A stretch of 64,000 nt of DNA from Haliotis asinina. Taxonomy: Eukaryota > Mollusca > Gastropoda > Lepetellida > Haliotidae. Made by a program: the position numbers and the translations under genes. Within the stretch, counting starts at the first letter, position 1. Each line of letters opens with the position of its first letter. The notes beneath the pieces were generated by a model. It was not told where the DNA came from, did not search any database, and saw only the letters and a list, made by a program, of their open reading frames with translations. The stretch covers positions 11,166,969 to 11,230,968 of the forward strand of contig NC_090288.1 in assembly GCF_037392515.1 (NCBI RefSeq). The letters run 5' to 3'. Below are positions 34,069 to 46,352 of the stretch, in pieces.

Positions 34069-34887
34069 GTCATCGTAATACAAACTGATCCGATTACACC
34101 AGTATACGAAATACTCATCTGCAATGCCATCCCTATTGCGTGATTTTATTGGAATATTGCTAAAAGCGACATGTAAAGTTTGAAAAACACCAAGAAAAAC
34201 TCAACTTCTCGGCGAACGTAGGCGAGTTCAGCTTACTTAAGTAAGATATTCCTTCCGCTGCAACATTTCAGAATCCCGCATTCCGTTTCTTTCCTGGCAT
34301 TGAATCTACTTTTCAAAACCACCGAAAAGAATAATTTATTTAATGTACTCTCAATTCCGGTAGGCAATATCAAAATAAATAATGATAGCACTTTGAGGCA
34401 TATACTATGCTGACGCCCAGAATTGTTAATGTATTCGTGGCAAGGTATTTTGGAAATACGAATCCAATAAAAATTACAGAGTGTGCATTGTAAAATTTAT
34501 AAACCTTAAATTTGAAATAAAACATACAGGTAGCAAAATTTCACTTAAAACCTGGAAGCAGAAAAGTAAATGTGCGTAATTTCATGTATACATTGTTTGT
34601 AATACATGTCTATGTGTATCGTACATATCCAGTCATATCTGATTATAGAGTGAATCTTACGAGAGACAGGCTGTCTTTACCGAGGAGGTTTAGTTTATTT
34701 AGTGTATATTTCGTTTATGTGATACCACTGATACCGCAGCACGTCTTATGTTTATGTTCGTTGCTGGGTTACGCCTTTGTACGTCGGATATTTTCAACAA
34801 CTGCGCACATCAGCGTTATAAGTACATACACGTATGTAAAGACACGCCTAGGTCCCATGATCTGTGTTATGCTCAGGATTAGTGTTT

Positions 34888-34990
34888 GAATGTGGTTTTA
34901 TGCCGCTTTCAGTAATATTCCAGCAATATCACGACTGAGGACACCAAATATTGTACCCATTCGAGGAATCGAACTCGGACCTTTGGCCTA
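34888..34990 (-). mobile_element. SINE-A fragment
   Basis: GTTTTATGCCGCTTTCAGTA, ATTCCAGCAATATCACGACT, GGAATCGAACTCGG. The 5' end is missing. Confidence 0.75.
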
Positions 34991-35929
34991 TCTAGAGTCT
35001 GGTCGTTGTTCAATTAAGGCGATTACTCTACAACGTCACTGGTAACTGCACTGAATGCTTATATAACCCATGGATGTACGTAATTATAAGCTATTCACTG
35101 CCAAGTCTCTTAGAGGGAGAATATGTACCTTTTGTTTATTTTTTTTATAAATTATCATTTAAAATGTCAATTATTAACTAAAAGACGCAAAATTGTAACA
35201 AAATTGTCCCATTCTTCAATATATTCTTCCGATACAAAAGCTAGGGTTATAAGAAAATGATAATGAAAAACAGGGAGAAACAGACAGTATAAGACTGAAC
35301 TCCGAACACCTGTCGAGGAATCACCAGCTTACATAGCAGAGCTAAATATCTCGGTCTGAATGAATATGCGATGAAGGGTACTGTCCTCTACTTTTACTGC
35401 AGTCGGCGAGACCAGCCGATATCTCATTGGACAAGAGCCCCGAGCAGTGGTAGTAGAGGGTTATTACTGTGGTATACCATGAGTTTGTTCTTGATAGTAA
35501 AAAGCTGACTGGTCGCTGGTGTACCAGCGCCGGCAAGGTTTACAACCAGGCTGTGTATCTCAGACTAACAGATGATGATATACACGACCACTTACGTGCA
35601 GGTAATCACAGATTCTTTCAACGTCCTCCTTGTGTTAAGGGGTGTTGCAATAAATACCACACTACATTAAACACATCGTCTTTCTTTTCCTCGAAACTGT
35701 TTGGAAATGATGTTTTTGATAATGATAAATACATGTTTAATACAAAATAAAGTGTTTGGGTAAACACACACACGAAATTAGGTTACAAGTGTGATCGTTC
35801 ACAGTCCACGTCAGCTGTACTAGTTATTATACGCACGCCTAGAATCAAGATGATGAGTGATCCTATTGCTAAAATTGTATCATCGTCGCTGTCGTCGATA
35901 TTATTAGCAGTGTAGTCGTGATCACCATC

Positions 35930-35973
35930 GTCATCACCAGTCATCATCATCAACGGCGTCGTCGTCGTCGTCG

Positions 35974-36006
<33 letters not shown>

Positions 36007-36250
36007 CCGTCGTCGTCGTCGTCATCATCATCATCATCATCACCATCGTCGTCGTCGTAGTCATCATCGTCAACATCATCATCAACGTTATCATCATCAT
36101 TAAAGTCATCAGAGTTATCATCATCATCAATATCATCAACATCATTAACATCATCATTGTCAACGTCGTCGTCATCATCATCGCCATCATCACCATCATT
36201 AATACCATCGACATCGTCATCAGCATCAACGTTATTATTATCATCATAAT
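35930..36250. repeat. (ATC)n/(GTC)n compound microsatellite
   Basis: Alternating blocks of CATCAT and GTCGTC. Apparent His/Arg-rich plus-strand and Met/Thr-rich minus-strand frames are by-products. Confidence 0.93.
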
Positions 36251-36624
36251 CAAGAACGTAGTCATCACCAACTAATCCGTCATCATCGTCAATTTCGTCA
36301 TCATTATCGTCGTCGTGGCGTTGTCGTTTACATCAGCATTATCATCAAGTGATGTACAAATACGCTATATACGTACAGCATACAGTGGCTGGTTACATAC
36401 TTTTACCGCCTTAAGATGATGGCGATGACTCATAAAAATATCTCCAAACTACATTAAGAACGCAAAGCACCTCTTTTGCGACATTTATCATTATACGACT
36501 GCAGTGAAGTAGTTCTTTATACTTTAGTCTGGAATTGTCCTGACATTAATAGTATACCACATAGTGTTTACCATATGGACTGAAACTAATGTCATTCCTG
36601 ACATGCGTAATGTCCGCCAGACCA

Positions 36625-36850
36625 AAGCGTCTTATTGTAATGGGTGGACTGTGTGAAGCCAATTGTTAGTGCTTCCCGTCCTGACATTGCTAGAGAAATG
36701 CTGAAGTACTCACTCAATAAATCAATTACGTTCACTGCGATTGCTGCAATATGTAGAACCATTTCTGCTCTCCCCTCGCCCCATCTCCATTGGGAAAAAT
36801 GCTGTAACAAAACTCGACGTCAACCTAAACTCAATCAATCAATCAATCAA
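36625..36850 (+). mobile_element. SINE-A fragment followed by SINE-C 3' end
   Basis: GTGTGAAGCCAATTGTTAGT with ACATTGCTAGAGAAATGCTG, then a SINE-C piece (TCTGCTCTCCCCTCGCCCCA, TCTCCATTGGG) ending AATCAATCAATCAATCAA. Confidence 0.65.
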
Positions 36851-37368
36851 ATCGATACACAATCAAGTCAAGTAACCAAAGAGTCAATCAGTCGATGGAA
36901 TGATTTCAAAATGGACTATCCCCTAATGGGTTCAGTCTATGAAATCATTTTTGCAGCAAATGCGCTTGATGCTTTCCCAGTCAAACAAGCTTCAGACAAA
37001 AACACTCATCCTTCCTTTTCAACACGACTGCAAAACATGACGACCCCAGACAAATGTTACCGTAACCTGCAAACCTGACCTCTTCCTCCTCATCCAGACT
37101 GACCTGCCTCAGCAGCAAGGCCTAACGGGAGAACAATCGCCGCTAATCACACAACTACCTCAATAGAGTACGCGAAAACTCAATTCATATGCCACTGGAA
37201 TATGCAAGACCAGATGATGTAACCACTTCTGCATCCTTGGAACGAAAACGGACGGTTATTAGGTTATGTAATATGCACAAATCATATTAGGGTGCCTGAA
37301 GGCTATCTGACAATTTCAGAATTCTCATTGTTGTTACAAAAAATAAATAAAAGTATGTTTTGTTTCAG

Positions 37369-37452
37369 GGTACATTGAAAACTTCCACCGACCAGAAAAC
37401 AAGGTGATTGTTGCTACGTGCCCTGAATATTCCGTGGGATCCGGAGACTCGT
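37369..37452 (+). CDS. Universal stress protein, exon 2
   Basis: An 84-bp exon between TTGTTTCAG and GTAAGT, about 15.3 kb from exon 1. Its first two bases complete Trp22; then come YIENFHRPENKVIVATCPEY and a short Gly/Ser stretch. The sequence AFH-WYIENFHRPE formed at the junction is the classic end of helix 1 and start of strand 2 in this family, which strongly supports the long intron. It ends one base into a Ser codon. Confidence 0.9.
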
Positions 37453-37702
37453 GTAAGTACAGACTGAGTCTATTTGTTGGATTAGGGTTCTGGGTTAAAT
37501 TTTAGGATAATAGGGGTAATTGCTCTGTAGATATCGCAGGATTAAACATCTCAAGCACAACTCGGGTTTGACCAAGGTTAGGTTCAAGTTAGGTATAGGG
37601 GTAATGTTATGGTTAATGTGTAAGGATGGGAATGGGGTTTGGGTTTACATTAGGGCAAAGGTTGGGGTTAAATGAGGATAAAGGTTCGGTTTAGAGCCGG
37701 GG

Positions 37703-37880
37703 CGGGGCGCTGGTGTAGCCTTGTGGTTAAAGCGTTCGCTTCTCACGCTGAAGTTTTTCCACATGGGTACAATGTCTGAACCCAGTTCTGGTGTCCCCCG
37801 TTGTGATATTGCTGGAATGTTGCTAAAAGTGTTGTAAAACCATACTCACTCACTCACTCACTCACTCACTCACTCACTAG
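37703..37880 (+). mobile_element. SINE-A with long (CTCA)n tail
   Basis: GTAGCCTTGTGGTTAAAGCG; the B box is deleted (AAGTTTTTCCACATGGGTAC); tail of about nine CACT units. Lies 250 bp after stress-protein exon 2. Confidence 0.85.
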
Positions 37881-38328
37881 AGCTAGATAGGGTGTAGGTT
37901 AGTGATTATGGTCACATGTGGGATAATTTTAACGCCATGGTTATTGTTTGGGTTAAGATCAAGAGACAGGGGTTAAGATTTGAGATTATATGTAGGATTA
38001 ATGGAAAGGTTGTTGTAAGATCTTGGATTAAACGAATGCGGTAGGGACAGGAGTGGCGTTAAAGCTAGGGTTAACGGAAACTGCTGACTGGTCATAGCAC
38101 CATTGATTTGCGTCGTTCGTGAAGACCACCAAAGATGTATTACATTGGATGGCTTTTTTCGAGAGAAATTGTTTCAAAGACATGTCTCTACATCACGCAG
38201 GTGGTTGTCTCGATAGGACGGATCAATCAAATGTATCATCACTCGAGTGTATGCTTCAGACGAGATCTTGGTTTATGAATGCCTTAGAAGTTTAGATTGG
38301 TAGGAAAGACAGAGGGTAGCTTTGTAGT

Positions 38329-38330
<2 letters not shown>

Positions 38331-38374
<44 letters not shown>
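38331..38374. repeat. (AC)n microsatellite
   Basis: 22 AC units in stress-protein intron 2. Confidence 0.95.
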
Positions 38375-38376
<2 letters not shown>

Positions 38377-39851
38377 CTTGGGTATGTATGTTTCAGGGTC
38401 TGAAATACAGACTACCTATCTTGTTGTTGATATCTATAAAAGTGTCAAGAAAAAGTATCAAGCGACCTCTTCATGAACGGAAATCTTGAACATGATATCA
38501 TTGAGTGATTACATTATTACTAATATAATATCTAATAATATAATATCTTTGCTAGCTCTTGATAACACACTGAGAATGTTTATGTCTCTTGTTAAATTTG
38601 CCATTGTCTGTTCCAAAGGAGTATTCCTATCGATTTACAGATGTTTAAAATATTTAAAATGGAGCACAGTGATGTCTAGGTAATAATCGTGTTTTCAGAC
38701 ATATCCTATTTCTTTTTGGAATAAAGAAATGTAAATTTCAATTAAAATGCCATAATACAATTTACAATGCCACTGATATCAAAGACATCATGATCTCCCT
38801 TGCATGCAACATCAATTTTCAAATAAAGACTCATTGGAAACGAGACGCCATCTTCCAGTACACAAGGGAGCTGATTTATGCAACATTTAGTTTTCTGTTT
38901 TTCATCCTGAAACATCCTGAAACACCTGAAACATACTGAAGTAAAGGTGACAGGTAATTTAGGCCAGTTTAAATAATAACATGGCAGGGAATCTGAATAT
39001 CATCCGTAGTTTTATACTTTATATAACGTACGTAGAATATATGTTCAGAATCTCTCTATATTTCCTCGCGTATGTAAATCTGTATGTTAAAACAAAACCC
39101 AAAACCTAAAATAATTTTTTCTAATGTTTTCGATATATTATAAAATCTTGTCAGTAAATGGTGGCACCTATCATGTAATTATTGAGTTAGTGGAGTCGTG
39201 TGATTCAACGTCCTCGTTTATACAACATTTCATTTATAACAATAAAACCTAATGGCTGACGATCGAGTGCATGTTGTGTAGCGCCACAGTCAGATTGAAA
39301 GCATCAGAAACAACACCCGCTGTTTGACTGAGACATGCACTCAGTCATGTCAACATACACTTCAGTCACTCAATCCTCTGATTACAGCATAAATACACAT
39401 TCACACACATATACACACATACGCGCACGAACACATTCTATTCCATGAATTTCAAGCAGTGGCTAACTAACCTACCTTTCTTCACATGCAAAATTCGCTG
39501 ATTTCGTAGAAAGCCAGGACGTAATAATGTTATAATCACTAACAGTAATCTAACTAATGATGGACAATGACGTGCAAAACGGCCTGCAGTGACGCACATA
39601 TCTCCCCCTAAGAGCTCATTAGCCAGCATGACATTTACCCACCTCTGTAATCTGGGGATGAGCTGATACCACGATGCTTGTGGTGCAGCACTTACGGCTA
39701 GATGCAGCCAGTAATTAGTATCTACGTCCGGGGACATTCCGGATATGACGTAATCCGGAGACAAAGGAGTTAATGGCTTCAAAAGTCACCACCCTTTCCG
39801 TAACTTGCAAGAGGTTATACAAAGCCAGATATTTCCAGTGATTTCTTTACC

Positions 39852-39940
39852 AACGTCATATGTTTTTTAAATAAACGTCATCAACATATGTTTTTAAATA
39901 AACGTCATCAACATATGTTTTTAAATAAACGTCATCAACA
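39852..39940. repeat. 27-bp tandem repeat, three copies
   Basis: CATATGTTTTTAAATAAACG plus TCATCAA, three consecutive near-identical copies. Confidence 0.9.
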
Positions 39941-41152
39941 TTTCTTATGTGTGTGCATTGTCTGGCCATAACATCGATAAACATTGCTGACTACATCAGC
40001 CACCTTCTTTTCCAAGTAAAGGAAGTTAAACACACTAACAACAGTTCCGCACAAAATGTCAACCGCTTCAACGTACCAGTAGGCACATTCAACATAAGCC
40101 ATCTTGTTAAAAAGACAGCGACAGCACTAAATATTTTGAAATATGGCCACTGTTAATTACTGGATTTATATACTTTTCAAAAGCGAAACAAATATCAAAC
40201 ACCAAATAATCCAATCAGTGCTTGTTCAACTACGGATTCTGATCGAATTTGATGTCTAACCAAGAACACTCGCCACCTATGGTGAGAGTTATGCACGAAG
40301 TTACGACAAACCAACGCAACGACTTTGACGGTAACTCGCTAGCCCTTGACACAATAAGGATTCATAGATACTCCCCAAGGAGTTGAGAGTGAAATCTGAG
40401 ATTCAAGTCTGATGGGCGGTAAGAATTCAGCGACCGTACAGCAAAATTTAGGTACTCTAAATGTTATCTGTATGTGAACAATTTCACACATCCGTCTATA
40501 GTTTCGATATCTAAATTATTTGAGTTATGAACACAGATACAATGTAACGTTTTTTCCCACATGGCGCCTATAACGGATCATTAGACATTCGGTTTAAATC
40601 GGTACAAGACTCCTGAACATATTCTCAACTGAGAGGCCCCAGGAGGATATTACATTCTGAGCTGACTGGACCGAAGCATGACAATCTCGACAGCTAACAA
40701 GATCGTGAAGCGAGTTGATTCCTGCTTCATCACCCCAGAATAAGATTTCAGATATGTCTGTCATGGAATTCGAGAAACATGGGACTTCGGAAATGAATCC
40801 GAGTTGCCATTCCCTCTGGGGCTCCGTCAGTAATTGTTTAACAACACAAATCAGAAAGCAATTATTGCATCGACGATTTCTGCAGTTGTCCCAATTGGGT
40901 TTGAAACAAACACGGACTGCTTGGAACTGTTTGATTCTGATCAGACCCCACGTGAGGTGAAATCTGCCAACTCGTTAATGTGTACGAATCAACTCAGACC
41001 TAAGTGTTCGTTCATGCATCCGGTCAGGCAAAGGAGTTCGTTCCTTCGTTCCTTCGTTAATTATTTCGCTCATTCGTTTCATGCTTTGACGCTTTGACCA
41101 AAAGCGCAGCTATGTAATTGCGATCTGTAGATAATACGTTCCATATCAGTCA

Positions 41153-41207
41153 GAGTGAGTGTGTTTTATGCCGCATGTAGGGAATCGAACCCGGGTCTTT
41201 CGCTACA
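41153..41207 (-). mobile_element. SINE-A, deleted to 55 bp
   Basis: GAGTGAGTGTGTTTTATGCC is joined directly to GGGAATCGAACCCGGGTCTT, so the body between tail and B box is gone. Confidence 0.65.
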
Positions 41208-41349
41208 TTGTGTATATGACACAATATCTTACCTTTGTTTTAGGTGTTGTTCGGTTTATTTGCGTCTTGATACTAATCGCTTTTCTGGGGTCAAATCCAG
41301 TATTTATGAATGCATTACTGTATTTTGTCTAGTTATCATTTCGTGTCTG

Positions 41350-41516
41350 CACGGGCGGTGGATTAGCGTAGTGGTTAAAGCGTTCGCTGATCACGCCGAT
41401 GACCCGGGTTCGATTCCCTACATGGGTACAACGTCTGGAACCATTTCTGGTTTCCCCGCTGCGACATTGCTGGAATATTGCTGAAAGCGACGTAAAACCA
41501 TATTCACTCGTACTCA
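41350..41516 (+). mobile_element. SINE-A, near full length
   Basis: GGGCGGTGGATTAGCGTAGT, GGTTCGATTCCCTACATGGG, ACATTGCTGGAATATTGCTG, ATTCACTCG. Confidence 0.87.
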
Positions 41517-42069
41517 TGTCTGCACATTGTGGTATTCACTTTGATACAAACATACAAAGCTCAACACTCAGTTAAAACACAAATCCATGGAAATATTTCA
41601 ATAATACATTTTAAAGCAAATATTGTAATGTTTAATTACTCGTCCAAACATCATTTTACAAAATTTCAAGCAAGCACTGTCAAGCTTGTTGACTAACAAC
41701 TAGTTTCTGAAATGAAGGAAATCTATACTTGCGTGGGCTTTCTTGGGTATATTCGCTTCAAGGACTGTACGACAAACTGTCAAGCTTCCTTCAGAAGTAG
41801 GTCGTATTGATGACATACCTGTCACTGAAAGATTCTGAATCTGTGAACCTGGAGCTGTGGAAATGAACCCTAACCATGCACTGCGTTTGTGCGTGCAGCT
41901 GGTCATTTGAAAGAATTTATTGCCATCTACGTAGTGTCATTACCGTCTCAGCTCTCATGACCTTGATATTCTGTCAACGTCCAATGCTGGGTTACAACAA
42001 TTAATCAGTTATAATTAATATGCCATGTAAATAATACCTGAAATTTGGGACTGTTTAGTTGCAGGGGCC

Positions 42070-42300
42070 AGTCGAGATACGGGTTAGAATTTGACATCAG
42101 TTACCCATTCTTGCCGTAGGAGGCGAGTAATGGGATCGGGTTGTCAGACTCTCTGCCTGACCTGGTGGACATGTGTTATCGTATTCCAATAGTGTAGATC
42201 GATGCTCATTGCTGTTGATTACTGGATTTTCTGGTCCAGACTCGATTATATACAGACCGCCGACATATAGCTGGAATATTCCTGTACGCGACCTAGAACA
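42070..42300 (+). mobile_element. SINE-B, near full length, no tail
   Basis: TTACCCATTCTTGCCGTAGG, GGGATCGGGTTGTCAGACTC, GATCGATGCTCATTGCTGTT, AGACCGCCGACATATAGCTG. Confidence 0.83.
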
Positions 42301-43075
42301 ACAAAAAAACCACGCATTTGTGGAAACTGCACAAATGAAGACTTGCCAACCAATATATATCGAAAAACATGGGCAGTATTAGGTGTGTTTGTTTCAGGAT
42401 TTCTGTAGACAACAGCGAGCCGGAAAAGATAAGGTGTCAAAACAATGTCAACAACAGAAAATAACATCTTCCAGAATTCTAGCTTCGACTGTACAGAGAC
42501 TTTCCACTTTGACACTGAAGACAGCTGATTTCTGTTGACAGCATTGCAAGAGAAGTAAATAAAATGGAACTCTTGGCATCTTAAATGAATTAAGCTGAAG
42601 ATTTATTTGCCAGTAATTAAGACAATCTTTACCTTCGAAATTTGATTACGCACCCGCATTCTGGAGTTGATAGGAAAATACATAAAAACGGAGTCTTGGT
42701 TACATTCATGTAATGTGGAATCTGGACCCGAAATGTACACAAATAAACACAGTATTTAAAGTATGATTTTCTATTTTTTAGACAATTCAAAATCTCCTCA
42801 ACCTCCCCACCCATTTACCTTCCCCGACACATTACCCACACAACTAAATGTAATAGTCAGTCCATTTCCAGTTTGATCTCGACGTGGTCCTTATCCCAAC
42901 GGAAACACTTAAATAAAAGACTCAAATAGCCAAAATGAACCAAATTACGTTGTTCCTGGACAATCACAAAGGGAACCACCACTCTCCAGCTATATTCAGT
43001 ATTGTTGTACGTTAAATATGTGGCCATAATACTGATCTTTGGTCTAATGCTATCTCCATGAGAGCTCGTCTAGAC

Positions 43076-43643
43076 ATGTTGAGGAAATACGATAACGAAC
43101 AACTGTACGGGACGATGGTGTATTGATTATTTCCCAATTTGCCATAAAGCGGTCATCACGAAACAATGTCGTGATGGATGGTGAAGCCTTGGAGCACAGG
43201 TTACAAGAGTTAATGCATTTACTTAAATTTCTGTTTTTCCTGGTCGTTTAATGTCAGTGAGGTTGTGGGCGTTCTTGGTGACAGTCATAAGTATCATAAA
43301 TGGGATGGATGACTCTTGGATTTGAAACATCGACAATGGGAGTGAGTGAGTATAGTTTTATGTTGAGGAAATACGATAACGAACAACTGTACGGGACGAT
43401 GGTGTATTGATTATTTCCCAATTTGCCATAAAGCGGTCATCACGAAACAATGTCGTGATGGATGGTGAAGCCTTGGAGCACAGGTTACAAGAGTTAATGC
43501 ATTTACTTAAATTTCTGTTTTTCCTGGTCGTTTAATGTCAGTGAGGTTGTGGGCGTTCTTGGTGACAGTCATAAGTATCATAAATAGGATGGATGATTCT
43601 TGGATTTGAAACATCGACAATGGGAGTGAGTGAGTATAGTTTT
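43076..43643. repeat. 284-bp tandem duplication
   Basis: 43076-43359 is repeated at 43360-43643. I found only two mismatches (AATGGGATGG vs AATAGGATGG; GATGACTCTT vs GATGATTCTT). The junction joins the first bases of an inverted SINE-A to unique sequence. It is in stress-protein intron 2. Confidence 0.92.
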
Positions 43644-43787
43644 ACGCCGTTTTAGCATTATTCCAGCAATAACACAGTAGGGAACGCCAGAAATTAGATT
43701 CACACGTTGTGCCATGTGGGAAATCAAACCCGGGTCTTAGGCGAGACGAGCCAACACTTAACCCACCAGGCCATTCCACCTCCGTCG
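43624..43787 (-). mobile_element. SINE-A copy at a tandem-duplication edge
   Basis: GAGTGAGTGAGTATAGTTTT, ACGCCGTTTTAGCATTATTC, AAATCAAACCCGGGTCTTAG, CCAGGCCATTCCACC. Its first 20 bp are also present at the end of duplication copy 1. Confidence 0.82.
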
Positions 43788-44221
43788 GCAGTTGGATAAT
43801 TTCAGAGTGGGTGTGATGGGCACACTAGCATTCTACTTGAATAATGTTGTGTTTGCGGCTTCAAGCAACATGAAATGTTAGCGATATTGTGCACGTGATT
43901 TCATCGTGTATACAAATATATTGAAATTGGCATTTCATGAAACAGAGAGATCAACTCCTCTTAATGTCACCAACGACGAGAGATATCCACAACTTGCTCC
44001 AGAGAATACGTATTGTACCGAAATTGGATTTGAACCCGAGTCTTTGACGGTACAAGCCAACATTTGTACCAATGGACTACCTTGCTCATGAAGTCGTACA
44101 AACATGCACTTGATAAAAGGTTTACCTAGAATAGTTGTTGTGGATGCCGTCTTTCACCAAATGGTTTCCTTCTCGAGCCATATTTTCCAGCTGTTTCAGT
44201 ACAAGTGTTAAATGTCTGAGA

Positions 44222-44285
44222 GTGGATGCCTCAGCTATATTCCAGTAGTATATATCACAACAGCAGTCTGTTAAGAATCAGGTCA
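44222..44285 (-). mobile_element. SINE-B 3' fragment
   Basis: CCTCAGCTATATTCCAGTAG, then AACAGCAGTCTGTTAAGAAT. Heavily diverged. Confidence 0.45.
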
Positions 44286-45306
44286 AAGGAGATATACCTC
44301 ATACCAGCAACTATCTTGGTTGAGAGGGTTTGATAAATCATCTTGTTACAAGATCAGAGGAATGAGCGACTGAATGTCACACTAAACAATATGCATTAAA
44401 TCACTCCACAAACTGGTCGCTAGTTTCCATCCAACGCCACTGATAATGTTTCTCACAAACAGTATATTCTAAGGACCAAATTCTTCGAATAATTTGGCCC
44501 CTTATTACTTCACGGCACTTCGCGACACCTTCTAATTCCGGTGACAAACAACGTTTTGTATCTTTTCGAATGGTCTCATGGCTGTCCGTTGACAGTTAGG
44601 TACCGATTGATAATCCTTGGTGTAGTAACACATTTCCGATCTAACCATGCTCAAATTAGTCAGTTATTTCGAGTGTCAACAGTTCTGACAGCCAAATATG
44701 GTTGTAGGCAACACTTGGTCCAGACTAGTAAAGTCATATTTGGCATTCCCATAATACGCTTGAATGTACGCTTGTCACCGGAAATCTGATTCCGGAAGTA
44801 TGTTAGTTCTGCCTGGCATACCGGAGCTTTCGCGCGCAAGGGAGCTGGCATCTAGCACAGTCCTGGAAGTATCGCCTCTCGAAGTTTACAAGATCTGTAG
44901 ATACTGAAATTCATGTGTTGGTTTGGATGGTGGAGGAGGATTGTCGCTTATCTGACTTTTAAGAACCGATCTACCAACCTCGAAATTCATATCTGATTTG
45001 TTTCGTCCCTGTTACCAAGATCGAAATATTCGAACAATATCGCAACAGTCATAAAATACTCGGGATTCGATTCACCTCGGGTCAGGATGACACGCATCCA
45101 TCCAAATCGCAGGCCATGACCATCGGAACCATTCCCGTTGCCCCTGACGACCAGACGTTTGGTACTGTGTGCATATTCTAATCCGGGTACCTACAAGCTG
45201 ACAGGTGTCGAATATTGGGGACGTGTGTTGTGTTTGGCATCCATGGGCATATTTCCAACATTAGTTGAAAGATCGAAGGTTACAAATTTCCAACATTTGT
45301 GCATTA

Positions 45307-45396
45307 TAGCTGATTGGTCAGCTGATTGGTCAATGTTGATAACATTACCATATGACGTCATGCATTCTTTATGACGTAAATATATGACATTATCAA
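45307..45396. promoter_or_regulatory. CCAAT-pair plus two CRE-like sites
   Basis: Two GCTGATTGGTCA units (inverted CCAAT) in tandem at about 45309-45332, then TGACGTCA at 45353 and TGACGTAA about 18 bp further. The last 60 bp are also an imperfect inverted repeat (TTGATAA ... TTATCAA). It could be an enhancer or alternative promoter in intron 2, or a transposon remnant. Confidence 0.35.
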
Positions 45397-45497
45397 TGGG
45401 GATTCGGTGTTGGCACTCTCCTTCCCAGACCTACAGGCCAGAGATAAACAGTTCGTCACATCTTGCACAGTCCATTCGGTATGCTGTTTCTTGTCAC

Positions 45498-45757
45498 TGA
45501 CCCGTGAAGGTCCGGAGTAGAGTAGGTCTTCAGCAATCCATGCTTGCCATAAAAGGTGAGTATGCCTGTCGTAAGAAGCGACTGATGGTGGTCAGGCTCG
45601 CTGACTTGGTTGACACATGTCATCGGTTCCCAATTGCGCAGATCGATGCTTATGTTGATCACTGGATTGTCTCACCCAGACTCGACTATATACAGATCAC
45701 TGCTATATAGGTGGAATATTGCTGTGTGCGACGTAAAGCTAAACTCACTCACTCACT
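45498..45757 (+). mobile_element. SINE-B, full length, long-head type
   Basis: GACCCGTGAAGGTCCGGAGT, then the duplicated head CATGCTTGCCATAAAAGGTG / AGTATGCCTGTCGTAAGAAG, GTTGACACATGTCATCGGTT, GGTGGAATATTGCTGTGTGC, CTCACTCACTCAC. The most complete SINE-B in the window. Confidence 0.9.
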
Positions 45758-46072
45758 TATTCTTGTCACTATATGGCCGAAAACATGCCGATGTGACTAA
45801 AGGTTTTAACTCATTCTCACTCAGTATACTGTACATGTTTCAAACGCTTTTATTTTGGACTAGGCTATACATGTGATTAAACTTATTTGAGCGAATGGTT
45901 AACTTTAGCTTTGCTGAGAAAATATCTAAAACGTGTTGCAATGTTTGTATAGTTTGCGTTTGGCTGTACGGCTACAGGTACTGTCACCGAAGCCCTGTTG
46001 AAAGCAAGTGACACAGTTGAATAAATGTGTTGTCACAAACCTCACAGTGGCAAAAAGACTATCTACATAACA

Positions 46073-46112
46073 GTGAGTGAGTACAGTTTTACGCCGCTTT
46101 TAGCAATAATTG
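46073..46112 (-). mobile_element. SINE-A 3' fragment
   Basis: GTGAGTGAGTACAGTTTTAC then GCCGCTTTTAGCAATAATTG. Only the tail and 3' module remain. Confidence 0.65.
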
Positions 46113-46226
46113 ATCAAATAACATTTACACAGTTGATAAGAAAGAGCATTTCTTTAGTGGTATCGACACCATACCATGGACTGCATCTAATTAGGGGATG
46201 CATATTCTCCAGAACAATCTTCGAAA

Positions 46227-46352
46227 CTGAGTGAGTATGGTTTTATGCCGATTTTACCAATATTTGAGCAATATCAAAGGCGGGTTGCCTAAAATGGGTT
46301 CTACACATTGTACACTTGCGGAGAACGGAGCCCAGATCGTCGGCGTGTCCGT
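46227..46352 (-). mobile_element. SINE-A, diverged
   Basis: GAGTGAGTATGGTTTTATGC, CAATATTTGAGCAATATCAA, TTCTACACATTGTACACTTG. The B box has decayed to GAACGGAGCCC. Confidence 0.68.

Larger units (their letters stand above)
22061..37368 (+). other. Stress-protein intron 1 (15.3 kb)
   Basis: Bounded by GTGAGT and TTTCAG. Contents: GTT tract, 30-bp minisatellite, SINEs, the Tc1-like remnant, GATA and ATC arrays, and dispersed repeats. The stretches 22.6-24.3, 27.7-28.7, 30.8-31.8 and 35.0-35.9 kb hold nothing I recognise. Confidence 0.85.

Noticed and set aside
35783-36271. Met/Thr-rich 162-codon minus-strand frame and His/Arg plus-strand frame
   Set aside because: Compound ATC/GTC microsatellite.
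39438-39782. 114-codon minus-strand frame
   Set aside because: No family resemblance; inside intron 2 with no splice evidence.
40715-41097. Overlapping plus-strand frames of 81-87 codons
   Set aside because: Two frames overlap, neither shows a motif or splice sites.
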